A stretch of 14,868 bases of DNA from positions 1-14,868 of the forward strand of contig JALSGY010000332.1 in assembly GCA_026982515.1 (NCBI GenBank). Reading direction: 5' to 3'. This stretch comes from Paracoccaceae bacterium (lineage in GTDB: Bacteria > Pseudomonadota > Alphaproteobacteria > Rhodobacterales > Rhodobacteraceae). Shown one piece after another: positions 6,584-13,314 of this stretch. The notes below the pieces were generated by a model. It did no database searches. It was given only the letters and a program-made list of their open reading frames with translations, and was not told the origin of the DNA. Every line of letters begins with the position of its first letter. Position 1 is the first letter of the stretch. The translations under genes were made by a program, and so were the position numbers.

Positions 6584-6958
6584 ATGCGGCCATATCTCAT
6601 CGGTACGTTCTTCTTTCTCGCCGCCTGCGTCACGCCCCAGCAGCAGTGCATCGACAACGCCACCAAGGATCTGCGCGTCGTCGAAGGGCTGATCCAGACC
6701 ACGCAACTGAATATCAGCCGGGGCTACGCAATCAAGGAGGAAGAATATTTCGAGCTGGAACCGCAGGTCTGCGGGGTGGTCGACGGGCAGGAGGTGTGGT
6801 GCGACGTGCCGGTGGCCTATACCCGCGAAGTGCCGGTGGCCATCGACCTCGACGCCGAGCAGGCGAAGCTGAAACAGCTGCTGGCCAAGCGCGAAGACCT
6901 GGCGGCCCGGGCCGAGGCGGTGGTGGAGGAGTGCCGCAGGCTCTATCCCGAAGCCTGA
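6584..6958 (+). CDS. Small cysteine-rich lipoprotein, unknown function
   Basis: A 124-residue protein I cannot assign to a family. The N terminus MRPYLIGTFFFLAAC is a short signal peptide with the lipobox LAAC, so Cys15 should be lipidated and the protein membrane-anchored on the periplasmic side; the residue after it is Val, not Asp, which favours the outer membrane by the E. coli rule. The mature part has four more cysteines (22, 63, 73, 117). The sequence suggests a helix (about 22-45), a short strand-rich part around CGVVDGQEVWCDVPVAYTREV (63-83) and a long charged helix (89-118); pairs C63-C73 and C22-C117 would fit such a hairpin, which is inference. The start ATG 6584 has GGAG at 6573-6576. 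It is divergent from hemF and ends six bases from the SDR gene stop. Confidence 0.8.
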   Translation: MRPYLIGTFFFLAACVTPQQQCIDNATKDLRVVEGLIQTTQLNISRGYAIKEEEYFELEPQVCGVVDGQEVWCDVPVAYTREVPVAIDLDAEQAKLKQLLAKREDLAARAEAVVEECRRLYPEA

Positions 6959-6964
6959 GAGCCT

Positions 6965-7777
6965 TCAGTGCGATGAGGCGGGCACCGAATCAACCAGGGT
7001 GCGGCCACCGTCGACGGTGACGATCTGGCCGGTGATGAAACAGGCCGCCTCGGACACCAGGAACTGCACCACCTCGGCCAGCTCTCCCGGCCCGGCGATC
7101 CGGCCCAGTGGTGTGTGAGCGGTGATCTGGCGGCGCTTTTCCTCATCGCCGCGCAGCGCCTGCTGCAGGGAGGTGCTCATCACCGAGCCGATGGCCACCC
7201 CGTTGACACGGATACGGTGCGGCGCCAGCGCCAGGGCCAGCGAGCGGGTCATCTGGTCTTGCGCGGCGGTGGAGACGGAATAGGCCAGCAGGTCGGGCCG
7301 GCTGCGCCGGGCGGCGATGGAAGAAAGATTGACGATGGCACCCACCGGCCCGTTCTCGCGCCCCTCCCGTTCGGCCTGCCGGATCATCCGTTGCGCCACT
7401 ACCTGTGACAGGCGATAGCTCGTCTTGAGATTTTGCTCCAGCAGCACGTCGAGAGAACGATCGTCGCGGTCGAGCGGATCGCTGGAGAGCACCTGGCGGC
7501 TGGCGTTGACAAGGATATCCACCTGATCGAAGGCATCCAGCGTGGCCGAAAGAAGGTTGGCCTGGGCCAGTTTCTCGCGCAGGTCACCGGCGAAGTAGCG
7601 TATGTTGCTGTCGTCCTTGCCGGCGATGTCGCCCACCTGCTCTATCAGGCTGTCCTCGTCCATGTCGGCGAACATCACGTTGGCCCCATGGTCGGCGAAA
7701 TGGCGGGCGATCGCCAGGCCGATGCCGTTGGCGGCGCCGGTGACGATGGCGGTCTTGCCGGATATGGAGAATGACAT
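6965..7777 (-). CDS. Divergent short-chain dehydrogenase/reductase (SDR)
   Basis: A 270-residue protein of classical SDR length and fold. The nucleotide-binding TGAANGIG (13-20) is intact and Asp38 at the end of the second strand suggests NAD(H) rather than NADP(H). Asn116, Ser153 and Tyr166 of the catalytic tetrad are in place, but the YxxxK motif reads Y166-S-V-S-T170, so the catalytic Lys is Thr. The NNAG motif reads VNAS (90-93) and the later PG reads IG (196-197). The C terminus FITGQIVTVDGGRTL is normal. The substrate is unknown; activity may be altered or lost. The start ATG 7777 has AGGGA about eight bases upstream. It follows rsmC by 42 bases, probably the last gene of a clpS-rsmC-SDR operon, and is convergent with the lipoprotein gene with only six bases between stops. 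Confidence 0.88.
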   Translation of the reverse strand: MSFSISGKTAIVTGAANGIGLAIARHFADHGANVMFADMDEDSLIEQVGDIAGKDDSNIRYFAGDLREKLAQANLLSATLDAFDQVDILVNASRQVLSSDPLDRDDRSLDVLLEQNLKTSYRLSQVVAQRMIRQAEREGRENGPVGAIVNLSSIAARRSRPDLLAYSVSTAAQDQMTRSLALALAPHRIRVNGVAIGSVMSTSLQQALRGDEEKRRQITAHTPLGRIAGPGELAEVVQFLVSEAACFITGQIVTVDGGRTLVDSVPASSH

Positions 7778-7801
7778 CTTCCCGGTCCCTGTCCGTTCAC
7801 G

Positions 7802-7819
7802 CCAGCCGCTGCGGGCTGG
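7802..7819 (-). other. Intercistronic hairpin after rsmC stop
   Basis: On the minus strand CCAGCC (7819-7814), loop CGCAGC and GGCTGG (7807-7802) form a six-base-pair stem that begins directly after the rsmC TGA (7822-7820) and before the SDR ribosome binding site. There is no T-run. It may stabilise the rsmC 3' end or reduce SDR expression. Confidence 0.35.
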
Positions 7820-8815
7820 TCATCCTTTCCGGTTCCGCCGCGGGCGCGCCGCGCGGAACAGCTTGAAACCACTGTCACCGCCCACTTCGGCCACCTCCGC
7901 AAAGGCCGCCTGCAAGGACGCTTCATAAGGCAGATGGCGGTTGGCGACCAGCCACAGCGTGCCGCGCGGGCGCAAAAGCCGGGCCGCGGCGGCCACGAAG
8001 GCCTGGCCAAGGGCGGTATCGGCTTCGCGACTGGTGTGGAAGGGTGGGTTGGTGACGACATGATCGAAGCCCGCCTCGCCGGCAAAGCTGCGGGCATCGG
8101 CCCAGTGGAAGCGGGCGCGCGGATCGGTGACGTTGAGGCGCGCGCATTCCAGTGCGTCGTGCTCGGCCTCCACCAGGTGGCATTCGCTCACCCCTTCATG
8201 GACGAGGACCGCCCCCGCCAGATAGCCCCACCCCGCGCCCAGATCGGCCACCCGGCCCGAAAGGCCCGCTGGCAGCGCCTCGGCCAGCAGGCGCGAGCCA
8301 CGATCCACCCCGTCGGCGGAAAAGACGCCGGGGCGGGTGACGAAGCCTTCTGCCGTTCTTGTCCCGGCCAGCGCTTCCCAATCCGCGAAATCCCCGCCCG
8401 TAAACCAGAACAGCTTGCCATGGGCCTTGGAGAGCACGCCCTCCACCCGCGCCCCGGCACGGCGGCAATCGCGCAGGATGCTCTCCACCCCGTCGGTCTT
8501 CTGCCCGTCCACCAGCACCAGCCCCTCGCCGGCCAGCGCACGCGCCTGCGCCACCAGCGCGCGGGCATGTGCCTTGGCGCGCGGCAGGCAGACCAGCGCG
8601 GCGGCATATCCACCCTCGGGGGATCTCGAAACCGCATAGCCGCGCTCGGCCCAGGCCTGATGATCGGGGAAGAAGCCCTGCACCACATGTATCCTGTCGC
8701 GCGGCAGGGCCGAAAGATCCCACCCCGCCACCGGGCGCAGCACGGCAATGCGCCCGCTTTCCGGCAGCGCGAAATCGCCGCTTTCAAGCGCGAGTGTCAG
8801 ACGAGAACCTGCCAT
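7820..8815 (-). CDS. rsmC: RsmC-like 16S rRNA (guanine-N2) methyltransferase
   Basis: A 331-residue class I SAM-dependent methyltransferase with the two-domain build of RsmC, which makes m2G1207 in 16S rRNA of the small subunit. The degenerate N-terminal domain (1-160) lacks motifs. The catalytic domain starts at PGVFSADGVDRGSRLLAEAL (162-181), the RsmC/RlmG lead-in, then the SAM loop DLGAGWGYL (191-199), acidic Glu216 and the active-site NPPF (256-259) in VTNPPFHTSREAD, as expected for an exocyclic-amine N-methyltransferase. The start ATG 8815 has no clear ribosome binding site; with only 21 bases after the clpS stop, translational coupling is likely. The exact target base (RsmC or the 23S enzyme RlmG) cannot be settled by eye, though the length fits RsmC. 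Confidence 0.85.
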   Translation of the reverse strand: MAGSRLTLALESGDFALPESGRIAVLRPVAGWDLSALPRDRIHVVQGFFPDHQAWAERGYAVSRSPEGGYAAALVCLPRAKAHARALVAQARALAGEGLVLVDGQKTDGVESILRDCRRAGARVEGVLSKAHGKLFWFTGGDFADWEALAGTRTAEGFVTRPGVFSADGVDRGSRLLAEALPAGLSGRVADLGAGWGYLAGAVLVHEGVSECHLVEAEHDALECARLNVTDPRARFHWADARSFAGEAGFDHVVTNPPFHTSREADTALGQAFVAAAARLLRPRGTLWLVANRHLPYEASLQAAFAEVAEVGGDSGFKLFRAARPRRNRKG

Positions 8816-8836
8816 GCCGCCGAGGGCCGCTACGCC

Positions 8837-9157
8837 CTATTCCCTTTCCATGGTGCATTGAAGCGGATGCTGATGACGGCGGGCGAAATCCATCACCTGG
8901 CTGACCTTGGTCTCGGCGATCTCGTAGGAAAATACCCCGACCACCGCCAGTCCCTTCTTGTGAACCGTCAGCATCAGTTCGAATGCCTGGGCGTGATTCA
9001 TGCCGAAGAAGCGTTCCAGCACATGAACGACGAACTCCATCGGCGTATAATCATCGTTGAGCAACAGCACCTTGTACAGAGGCGGGCGCCTCGTTTTCGT
9101 GCGCGTCGCGGTAACAACCCCGGCTTCACCGTCGGGGCCGTCCTTGTCGTCCGACAT
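8837..9157 (-). CDS. clpS: ATP-dependent Clp protease adaptor ClpS
   Basis: Delivers N-end-rule substrates to ClpAP in the cytoplasm and blocks other ClpA substrates. With ATG 9157 the protein has 106 residues. The folded domain begins at PPLYKVLLLNDDYTPMEF; the N-degron pocket residues N34, D35, D36, T38, M40 and H66 (TVHKKG) fall on the same numbers as in E. coli ClpS, and the flexible acidic N terminus is of similar length. It ends KVSQVMDFARRHQHPLQCTMERE. Neither 9157 nor the alternative ATG 9169 has a good ribosome binding site; 9157 is preferred for the length match. The frame stays open to 9283 but that part is not ClpS-like. First gene of a probable clpS-rsmC-SDR operon. Confidence 0.93.
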   Translation of the reverse strand: MSDDKDGPDGEAGVVTATRTKTRRPPLYKVLLLNDDYTPMEFVVHVLERFFGMNHAQAFELMLTVHKKGLAVVGVFSYEIAETKVSQVMDFARRHQHPLQCTMERE

Positions 9158-9221
9158 CGTGAATGGCATCAGGGTCAACGCGGAAAATCCCCGTTCAGGA
9201 AAGGTTGGATGCTTCGGCTGG

Positions 9222-9249
9222 ACTATATAAGCCGTTCGTTCCATGTGAA
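9222..9249 (-). promoter_or_regulatory. Candidate clpS operon promoter
   Basis: On the minus strand TTCACA (9244-9249) and TATAGT (9222-9227) each match consensus at five of six positions with a 16-base spacer. Transcription would start near 9215, about 58 bases before the clpS ATG. The -10 sits inside a short dyad, CGGCT (9215-9219) and AGCCG (9230-9234). Confidence 0.45.
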
Positions 9250-9297
9250 AAGGGGGCGTTGCCCAACTCGCGACGATTTGCAACCTCTGGAGCCGGG

Positions 9298-10005
9298 ATG
9301 GCGGAAAAACTTACGACAATCGGCTTCGATGCCGATGATACCCTGTGGCAGAATGAACACCTCTTCCGCCTGACGCAGGAGCGATTCGCCGCCCTGCTGG
9401 CCGATTACGCCGAGCCCGGGCATCTGGCCGCGCGCCTGCTCGAGGCCGAGCGGCGCAACCTCGGCCACTACGGATTCGGCGTCAAGGGCTTCGTCCTGTC
9501 GATGATCGAGACCGCCATCGAGGTGACGGAAGATGCCGTGCCCGCCTCGGTGATCCGCCAGCTGATCGAGGCCGGGCAGGAAATGCTGCGCCACCCGATC
9601 GAGCTTCTGCCCCATGCCCGCGAAGTGATCGAGGAGCTGGCCGCCGAGTTCCGTATCCTGCTGATCACAAAGGGCGATCTTCTGGACCAGGAGCGCAAGC
9701 TGGCGCAATCGGGGCTGGGAGAGCTGTTCGACGGGGTCGAGATCGTCTCGGACAAGACCCCGGAGATCTACCGTGCGGTCTTCGCCCGCCACGGCGAAGG
9801 CCCGGCGCAGGCAATGATGGTGGGCAACTCCATGCGATCCGACGTGATCCCGGCGATCAAGGCAGGGGGGCGGGGCGTGTTCGTGCCCCATGGCATGACC
9901 TGGGAGCTGGAACATGACGATCCCCCCGAGGGGCATGCGCGCTATCACCGGATCGACCACCTCGGCGAGTTGCCGGTGCTGGTGGAGGAGCTGCGCCGCG
10001 CATGA
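9298..10005 (+). CDS. HAD-family hydrolase (phosphatase)
   Basis: A 235-residue HAD-superfamily protein, probably a cytosolic Mg-dependent phosphatase for a small metabolite. All four motifs are visible: I, DADDTLW with nucleophile D11 and acid D13; II, LITKGD with T124; III, K153 in SDKTPEIY; IV, VGNSMRSDV with D182. About 100 residues between motifs I and II (FRLTQERF to PIELLPHAREV) form a helical C1-type cap, where specificity would lie; no specific substrate can be read. The start ATG 9298 has GGAG (9289-9292) five bases upstream; the frame is open further up to 9163 but would overlap the clpS start region. Divergent from clpS with 140 bases between. Similar proteins are annotated as phosphoglycolate-type or nucleotidase-like phosphatases, without firm support here. 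Confidence 0.88.
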   Translation: MAEKLTTIGFDADDTLWQNEHLFRLTQERFAALLADYAEPGHLAARLLEAERRNLGHYGFGVKGFVLSMIETAIEVTEDAVPASVIRQLIEAGQEMLRHPIELLPHAREVIEELAAEFRILLITKGDLLDQERKLAQSGLGELFDGVEIVSDKTPEIYRAVFARHGEGPAQAMMVGNSMRSDVIPAIKAGGRGVFVPHGMTWELEHDDPPEGHARYHRIDHLGELPVLVEELRRA

Positions 10006-10021
10006 GCTCCCGCTGCTGCCG

Positions 10022-10056
10022 GGCCGCGGAAGGATGTGAGGGAATGGCCCGCGGCC
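10022..10056. other. Long-loop inverted repeat downstream of the HAD gene
   Basis: GGCCGCGG (10022-10029) and CCGCGGCC (10049-10056) are perfect eight-base arms around a 19-base loop, 17 bases after the HAD gene stop. A transcript could form the stem, but no T-run follows, so a terminator role is uncertain. Confidence 0.35.
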
Positions 10057-10067
10057 TGCCCCACACC

Positions 10068-10085
10068 CCATGTTGTGGAACATGG
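10068..10085. other. Perfect inverted repeat, candidate operator or hairpin
   Basis: CCATGTT-GTGG-AACATGG: seven-base perfect arms around four bases, containing the core TGTT-N4-AACA. A second perfect palindrome, CCACATGTGG, follows at 10097-10106. They lie about 100 bases upstream of the proposed start of transcription of the carboxypeptidase gene. Could be a regulator site or the 3' hairpin of the HAD mRNA. Confidence 0.4.
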
Positions 10086-10136
10086 CCATTTGACCACCAC
10101 ATGTGGCGTCACAGGCTGGGCAGAATGAGAAAAGTT

Positions 10137-10165
10137 GTTGAATTTTGGGTATTTTCCGATTCAAC
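10137..10165. promoter_or_regulatory. Inverted repeat over the carboxypeptidase -35 region
   Basis: GTTGAAT (10137-10143) and ATTCAAC (10159-10165) are perfect seven-base arms around a 15-base T-rich spacer that is strikingly AT-rich for this DNA. It covers the expected -35 position of the promoter at 10152-10180, as a repressor or activator site might. No known binding protein is recognised. Confidence 0.4.
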
Positions 10166-10180
10166 CGCCTGTGCTAGCCT
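10152..10180 (+). promoter_or_regulatory. Candidate promoter of the DD-carboxypeptidase gene
   Basis: TG-C-TAGCCT (10172-10180) looks like an extended -10, and TTTTCC (10152-10157) lies 17 bases before it as a weak -35. Transcription would start near 10187, giving a leader of about 59 bases before the GTG start. The weak -35 inside a dyad suggests dependence on an activator or relief from a repressor, which is inference. Confidence 0.4.
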
Positions 10181-10245
10181 CGCACCAAGCAACAAGGCAC
10201 GGGGCAACAACGACCCCGGCATGTGAGGCAGTAAAGGCAAGCGGC

Positions 10246-11640
10246 GTGGAAAAACGTCTGGGGCAGGTTGTCCGTTTCTGGTTGTTTCTGTTGGGGCTGA
10301 CGGTTCTGGCACTGCTGCCTCCGCTGCAGGCCCGTTCCGCCCCCTATGCCGCGCTGGTGATGGATGCCCGCACCGGCGAGGTGCTGTATGCGCGCAACGC
10401 CGATACCCGCCTGCACCCGGCTTCGCTGACCAAGATGATGACCCTCTACATCGCCTTCGAGGCGATCAAGAAGGGTGAAATCTCGCTCGATACCGTGGTC
10501 ACCGTCTCGCGCAAGGCCGCCAACGAGCCGCCCTCCAAACTGGGGCTGAAGCCGGGACAGAAGATCAAGCTGCGCTACCTGATCCGGGCCGCGGCGGTGA
10601 AATCGGCCAATGACGCGGCCACCGCGATCGCCGAGGCGATCTCGGGCTCGGAGGCCGCCTTCGCCCGACGCATGAACCGCACGGCACGGGCGCTGGGCAT
10701 GACCCGCACCACCTTCAAGAACGCCAACGGCCTGACCGAGGCCGGCCATCTTTCCACCGCCCGCGACATGACCTTGCTGGGCCGGCATCTGTTCTACGAC
10801 TACCCCGAGTATTATAACCTGTTCTCGCGCCGCACCACGAACGCGGGCATCCGTCAGGTTTCCAACACCAACCGGCGCTTTCTCGACAGCTACCCCGGCG
10901 CCGACGGGATCAAGACGGGATATACCCGCGCCGCCGGCTTCAACCTCGTGGCCTCGGCCGAGCGCGGCAACAAGCGGATCATCGCCACCGTCTTCGGCGG
11001 GCTGTCCACCGCGGCACGCAACAAGAAGGTGGCCGAACTGCTAGACCTGGGCTTCCGCCGCGCCCCCGACAAGGCTCCGGTACGCCGTCCGGCGCCGCCA
11101 GTCTATGCCGATGCCGGGCGCAGCGTGAACCGCGAAGGCCCGCTGCGCAGATCCGTCCGGCCGATGCCGCGGCCCGATGGCCTTGCCCCGCAACCCGCAG
11201 ACGAAGCCGTGCTTCTGGCGATGTCCGAAGAGATCAACAAGGCCGTGGAAGCCGCCGCGCAGGCGGTGAGCGCCACCACGGCCGAGCCTCCCGCCCCGCC
11301 GCCGAGCCCGGCAGAGGTGATCCTGGCCTCACTGCGCAGCGGCAACACGATCGAGCCCGACATCCAGCAGCCGGTGGTGGTGACCCGCGTCTCCACCTCG
11401 GGCGGACGCAACTGGGGCATCAACGTGGGCCGTTTCAACACCCGTTACGAGGCCGAGCGGGTGCTACTGAAGACGGCGCTCATCGAGATGGCGACGCTTG
11501 ACGAGGCCCTGCGCAAGGTGGTGCGCGGCCCGCGTGGCTTCGAGGCCAATTTCGTGGGACTGAGCGAAGAGATGTCGGCCCTGGCCTGCCGCCGGCTCGA
11601 GGCGCGCGATCTGCCCTGCACCCCGTTCGGGCCGGGCTGA
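10246..11640 (+). CDS. D-alanyl-D-alanine carboxypeptidase (S11) with C-terminal SPOR domain
   Basis: A periplasmic low-molecular-weight penicillin-binding protein that trims the terminal D-Ala of peptidoglycan stem peptides. It has 464 residues from GTG 10246, which has AAAGG at 10233-10237; no other good start lies before the signal peptide. A basic start and hydrophobic stretch (10-27) end near ARSA. Catalytic motifs: S60-L-T-K63 (SxxK), S120-A-N122 (SxN) and K223-T-G. The catalytic domain runs to about 270 (AELLDLGFRR). A Pro/Ala-rich linker (271-380) follows, then about 75 residues starting NWGINVGRFNTRYEAERVL, which resembles a SPOR domain, the module that binds denuded glycan at division septa. 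The usual PBP5 C-terminal domain is not visible. This suggests septum-directed carboxypeptidase action. Convergent with yejF across 72 bases. Confidence 0.92.
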   Translation: MEKRLGQVVRFWLFLLGLTVLALLPPLQARSAPYAALVMDARTGEVLYARNADTRLHPASLTKMMTLYIAFEAIKKGEISLDTVVTVSRKAANEPPSKLGLKPGQKIKLRYLIRAAAVKSANDAATAIAEAISGSEAAFARRMNRTARALGMTRTTFKNANGLTEAGHLSTARDMTLLGRHLFYDYPEYYNLFSRRTTNAGIRQVSNTNRRFLDSYPGADGIKTGYTRAAGFNLVASAERGNKRIIATVFGGLSTAARNKKVAELLDLGFRRAPDKAPVRRPAPPVYADAGRSVNREGPLRRSVRPMPRPDGLAPQPADEAVLLAMSEEINKAVEAAAQAVSATTAEPPAPPPSPAEVILASLRSGNTIEPDIQQPVVVTRVSTSGGRNWGINVGRFNTRYEAERVLLKTALIEMATLDEALRKVVRGPRGFEANFVGLSEEMSALACRRLEARDLPCTPFGPG

Positions 11641-11650
11641 GGCCGGCGTG

Positions 11651-11669
11651 CCGGGGGCGCTGCCCCCGG
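11651..11669. terminator. GC-rich hairpin between convergent genes
   Basis: CCGGGGGC (11651-11658), loop GCT and GCCCCCGG (11662-11669) pair perfectly over eight bases, ten bases after the carboxypeptidase stop and ahead of the yejF stop on the other strand. CCCCCGGA occurs twice in tandem (11663-11670, 11671-11678), so the left arm could pair with either copy. No T-run follows on either strand. Confidence 0.5.
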
Positions 11670-11699
11670 ACCCCCGGAGTGCTTGCGGACAGAAGAAGG
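11670..11699. repeat. Dispersed intergenic repeat, copy B
   Basis: A 30-base stretch starting ACCCCCGGAGTGCTTGCG and ending GACAGAAGAAGG, aligned by hand to copy A (2976-3006) at 26 of 30 positions with one gap. As in copy A it follows a strong hairpin, is in the same orientation, and fills a short spacer between two convergent genes. Confidence 0.65.
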
Positions 11700-11712
11700 A
11701 GGGGCGCTTTCG

Positions 11713-13314
11713 TCAGGCGGTGATGGCCCTGGCCTCGAAGGCGGCAGCCATCAGGGCGCGGGTGTATTCGGATTTCGGGTCATCGAAGACCTGCCCGGCC
11801 GGGCCTTCCTCGACGATATCGCCGTTCTTCATCACGATCACCTTGTGCGAGAGTGCCCGCACGACCTTCAGATCGTGGCTGATGAAGAGATAGGCCAGCC
11901 GGTGCCGGCGCTGCAGCTCGCGCAGCAGATCGACGATCTGCACCTGCACCGTCATGTCGAGCGCCGAGGTGGGCTCGTCCAGCACCAGCAGCCGCGGGCG
12001 CAGGATCATCGCGCGAGCGATGGCGATGCGCTGGCGTTGGCCGCCGGAGAACTCGTGCGGGTAGCGGTGCATGGTGGCCGGGTCCAGCCCGACCTCCTCC
12101 ATGACTTCGGCCACCATCTCGTGGCGGTTGCGCCCGGGGTCCACCGCATGCACGCTCAGCCCCTCGGCGATCACCTCCTCGGCCGTCATGCGCGGCGAGA
12201 GCGAGCCGTAGGGATCCTGGAACACGATCTGCATGTGCCGCCGCAAGGGACGCAGGCGCCGGGATTTCCAGCCCTGGATGTCCTGGCCGAGAAAGACGAT
12301 CGGGCCGTCGGACGGAATCAGCCGCATCATTGCCAGGGCAAGCGTCGTCTTGCCCGAGCCGCTTTCGCCGACCACGCCCACGGTTTCGCCCTCGCGCACC
12401 GAAAGCGAGGCGGAATTGACCGCCTTCACATGGCCCACGGTGCGTTTGAGAAGGCCCCGCTGGATGGGGAACCAGATGCGCAGGTTTTCGGTGCGCGCCA
12501 CTTCCTGCGCCCCCTCGGGCACCGGCGCGGGCGCGCCGACGGCCTCGGCACCGAGCAGTTTCACCGTATAGGGGTGGCGGGGGCTGGAGAAGATCTCTTC
12601 GGTCGGGCCGCGCTCGACGATCTCGCCCTCGCGCATCACGCAGACCCTGTCGGCGATACGGCGAACGATAGCCAGATCGTGGGTGATGAACAGCATCGAC
12701 ATGTTCTCGGCCGCCTTCAGCCGGGCCAGGAGTTCGAGGATCTGGGCCTGGATGGTGACGTCGAGCGCGGTGGTGGGTTCATCTGCGATCAGCAGATCGG
12801 GACCGTTGGCCAGCGCCATGGCGATCATCACCCGCTGCCGCTGCCCCCCCGAAAGCTGATGCGGGTAGGCGCCGAGGCGCGATTCGGCCTCCGCTATGCC
12901 CACCTTCTGCAACAGCTCGATGATACGCGCCCGCGCCGCCGGCCCGTGCAGCCCCTGGTGCAGGGCAAGGCTTTCGGCCAGCTGCTTTTCCAGCGTGTGC
13001 AGCGGGTTGAGCGAGGTCATCGGCTCCTGGAAGATGAAGGAGATGTCGTTGCCCCGCACCTTCATCAGCTCCTTTTCCGACGCGCCGATCAGCTCGCGCC
13101 CGCCATAGAGCACGGAGCCGGACACCCGGGCGTTGTCTCCCAGCAGCGAGACGGTGGAAAGCGCCGTCACCGACTTGCCCGAGCCGCTCTCGCCCACCAG
13201 CGCCACGGTTTCGCCCCGACCCACCGAGAACGAGACGTTGCGCACCGCCGGGTGCAGCGCCCCGTCCTGCCGGAACGAAACCGAAAGCTCCCGCACCTCC
13301 AGAAGGCCGCTCAT
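11713..13314 (-). CDS. yejF: Peptide ABC transporter, double ATP-binding protein (YejF-like)
   Basis: The cytoplasmic ATPase of a peptide importer, with both nucleotide-binding domains in one 533-residue chain. Domain 1: Walker A GESGSGKS (41-48), Q-loop near FQEP, signature LSGGQ (154-158), Walker B LLIADEP (174-180), switch His212. Domain 2: Walker A GESGSGKT (316-323), FQDP, signature FSGGQ (422-426), Walker B LLVLDEP (442-448), His480. Each domain is followed by the oligopeptide-type tail (HPYT near 247-250; SEYTRAL near 515). Both sites look intact. The start ATG 13314 overlaps the yejE stop as ATGA, so translation is coupled; the frame is open to 13419 but that is inside yejE. Last gene of the visible operon. 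Single-chain dimers also occur in other dipeptide systems (GsiA-like), but the YejE/YejB neighbours support the call. Confidence 0.93.
   Translation of the reverse strand: MSGLLEVRELSVSFRQDGALHPAVRNVSFSVGRGETVALVGESGSGKSVTALSTVSLLGDNARVSGSVLYGGRELIGASEKELMKVRGNDISFIFQEPMTSLNPLHTLEKQLAESLALHQGLHGPAARARIIELLQKVGIAEAESRLGAYPHQLSGGQRQRVMIAMALANGPDLLIADEPTTALDVTIQAQILELLARLKAAENMSMLFITHDLAIVRRIADRVCVMREGEIVERGPTEEIFSSPRHPYTVKLLGAEAVGAPAPVPEGAQEVARTENLRIWFPIQRGLLKRTVGHVKAVNSASLSVREGETVGVVGESGSGKTTLALAMMRLIPSDGPIVFLGQDIQGWKSRRLRPLRRHMQIVFQDPYGSLSPRMTAEEVIAEGLSVHAVDPGRNRHEMVAEVMEEVGLDPATMHRYPHEFSGGQRQRIAIARAMILRPRLLVLDEPTSALDMTVQVQIVDLLRELQRRHRLAYLFISHDLKVVRALSHKVIVMKNGDIVEEGPAGQVFDDPKSEYTRALMAAAFEARAITA

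Noticed and set aside
9158..9283. N-terminal extension of clpS by 42 residues
   Set aside because: It would cover the promoter candidate, and residue numbering from ATG 9157 matches known ClpS proteins.
9163..9297. Upstream extension of the HAD hydrolase
   Set aside because: The extra 45 residues precede motif I without family resemblance, and GGAG is correctly placed before ATG 9298.
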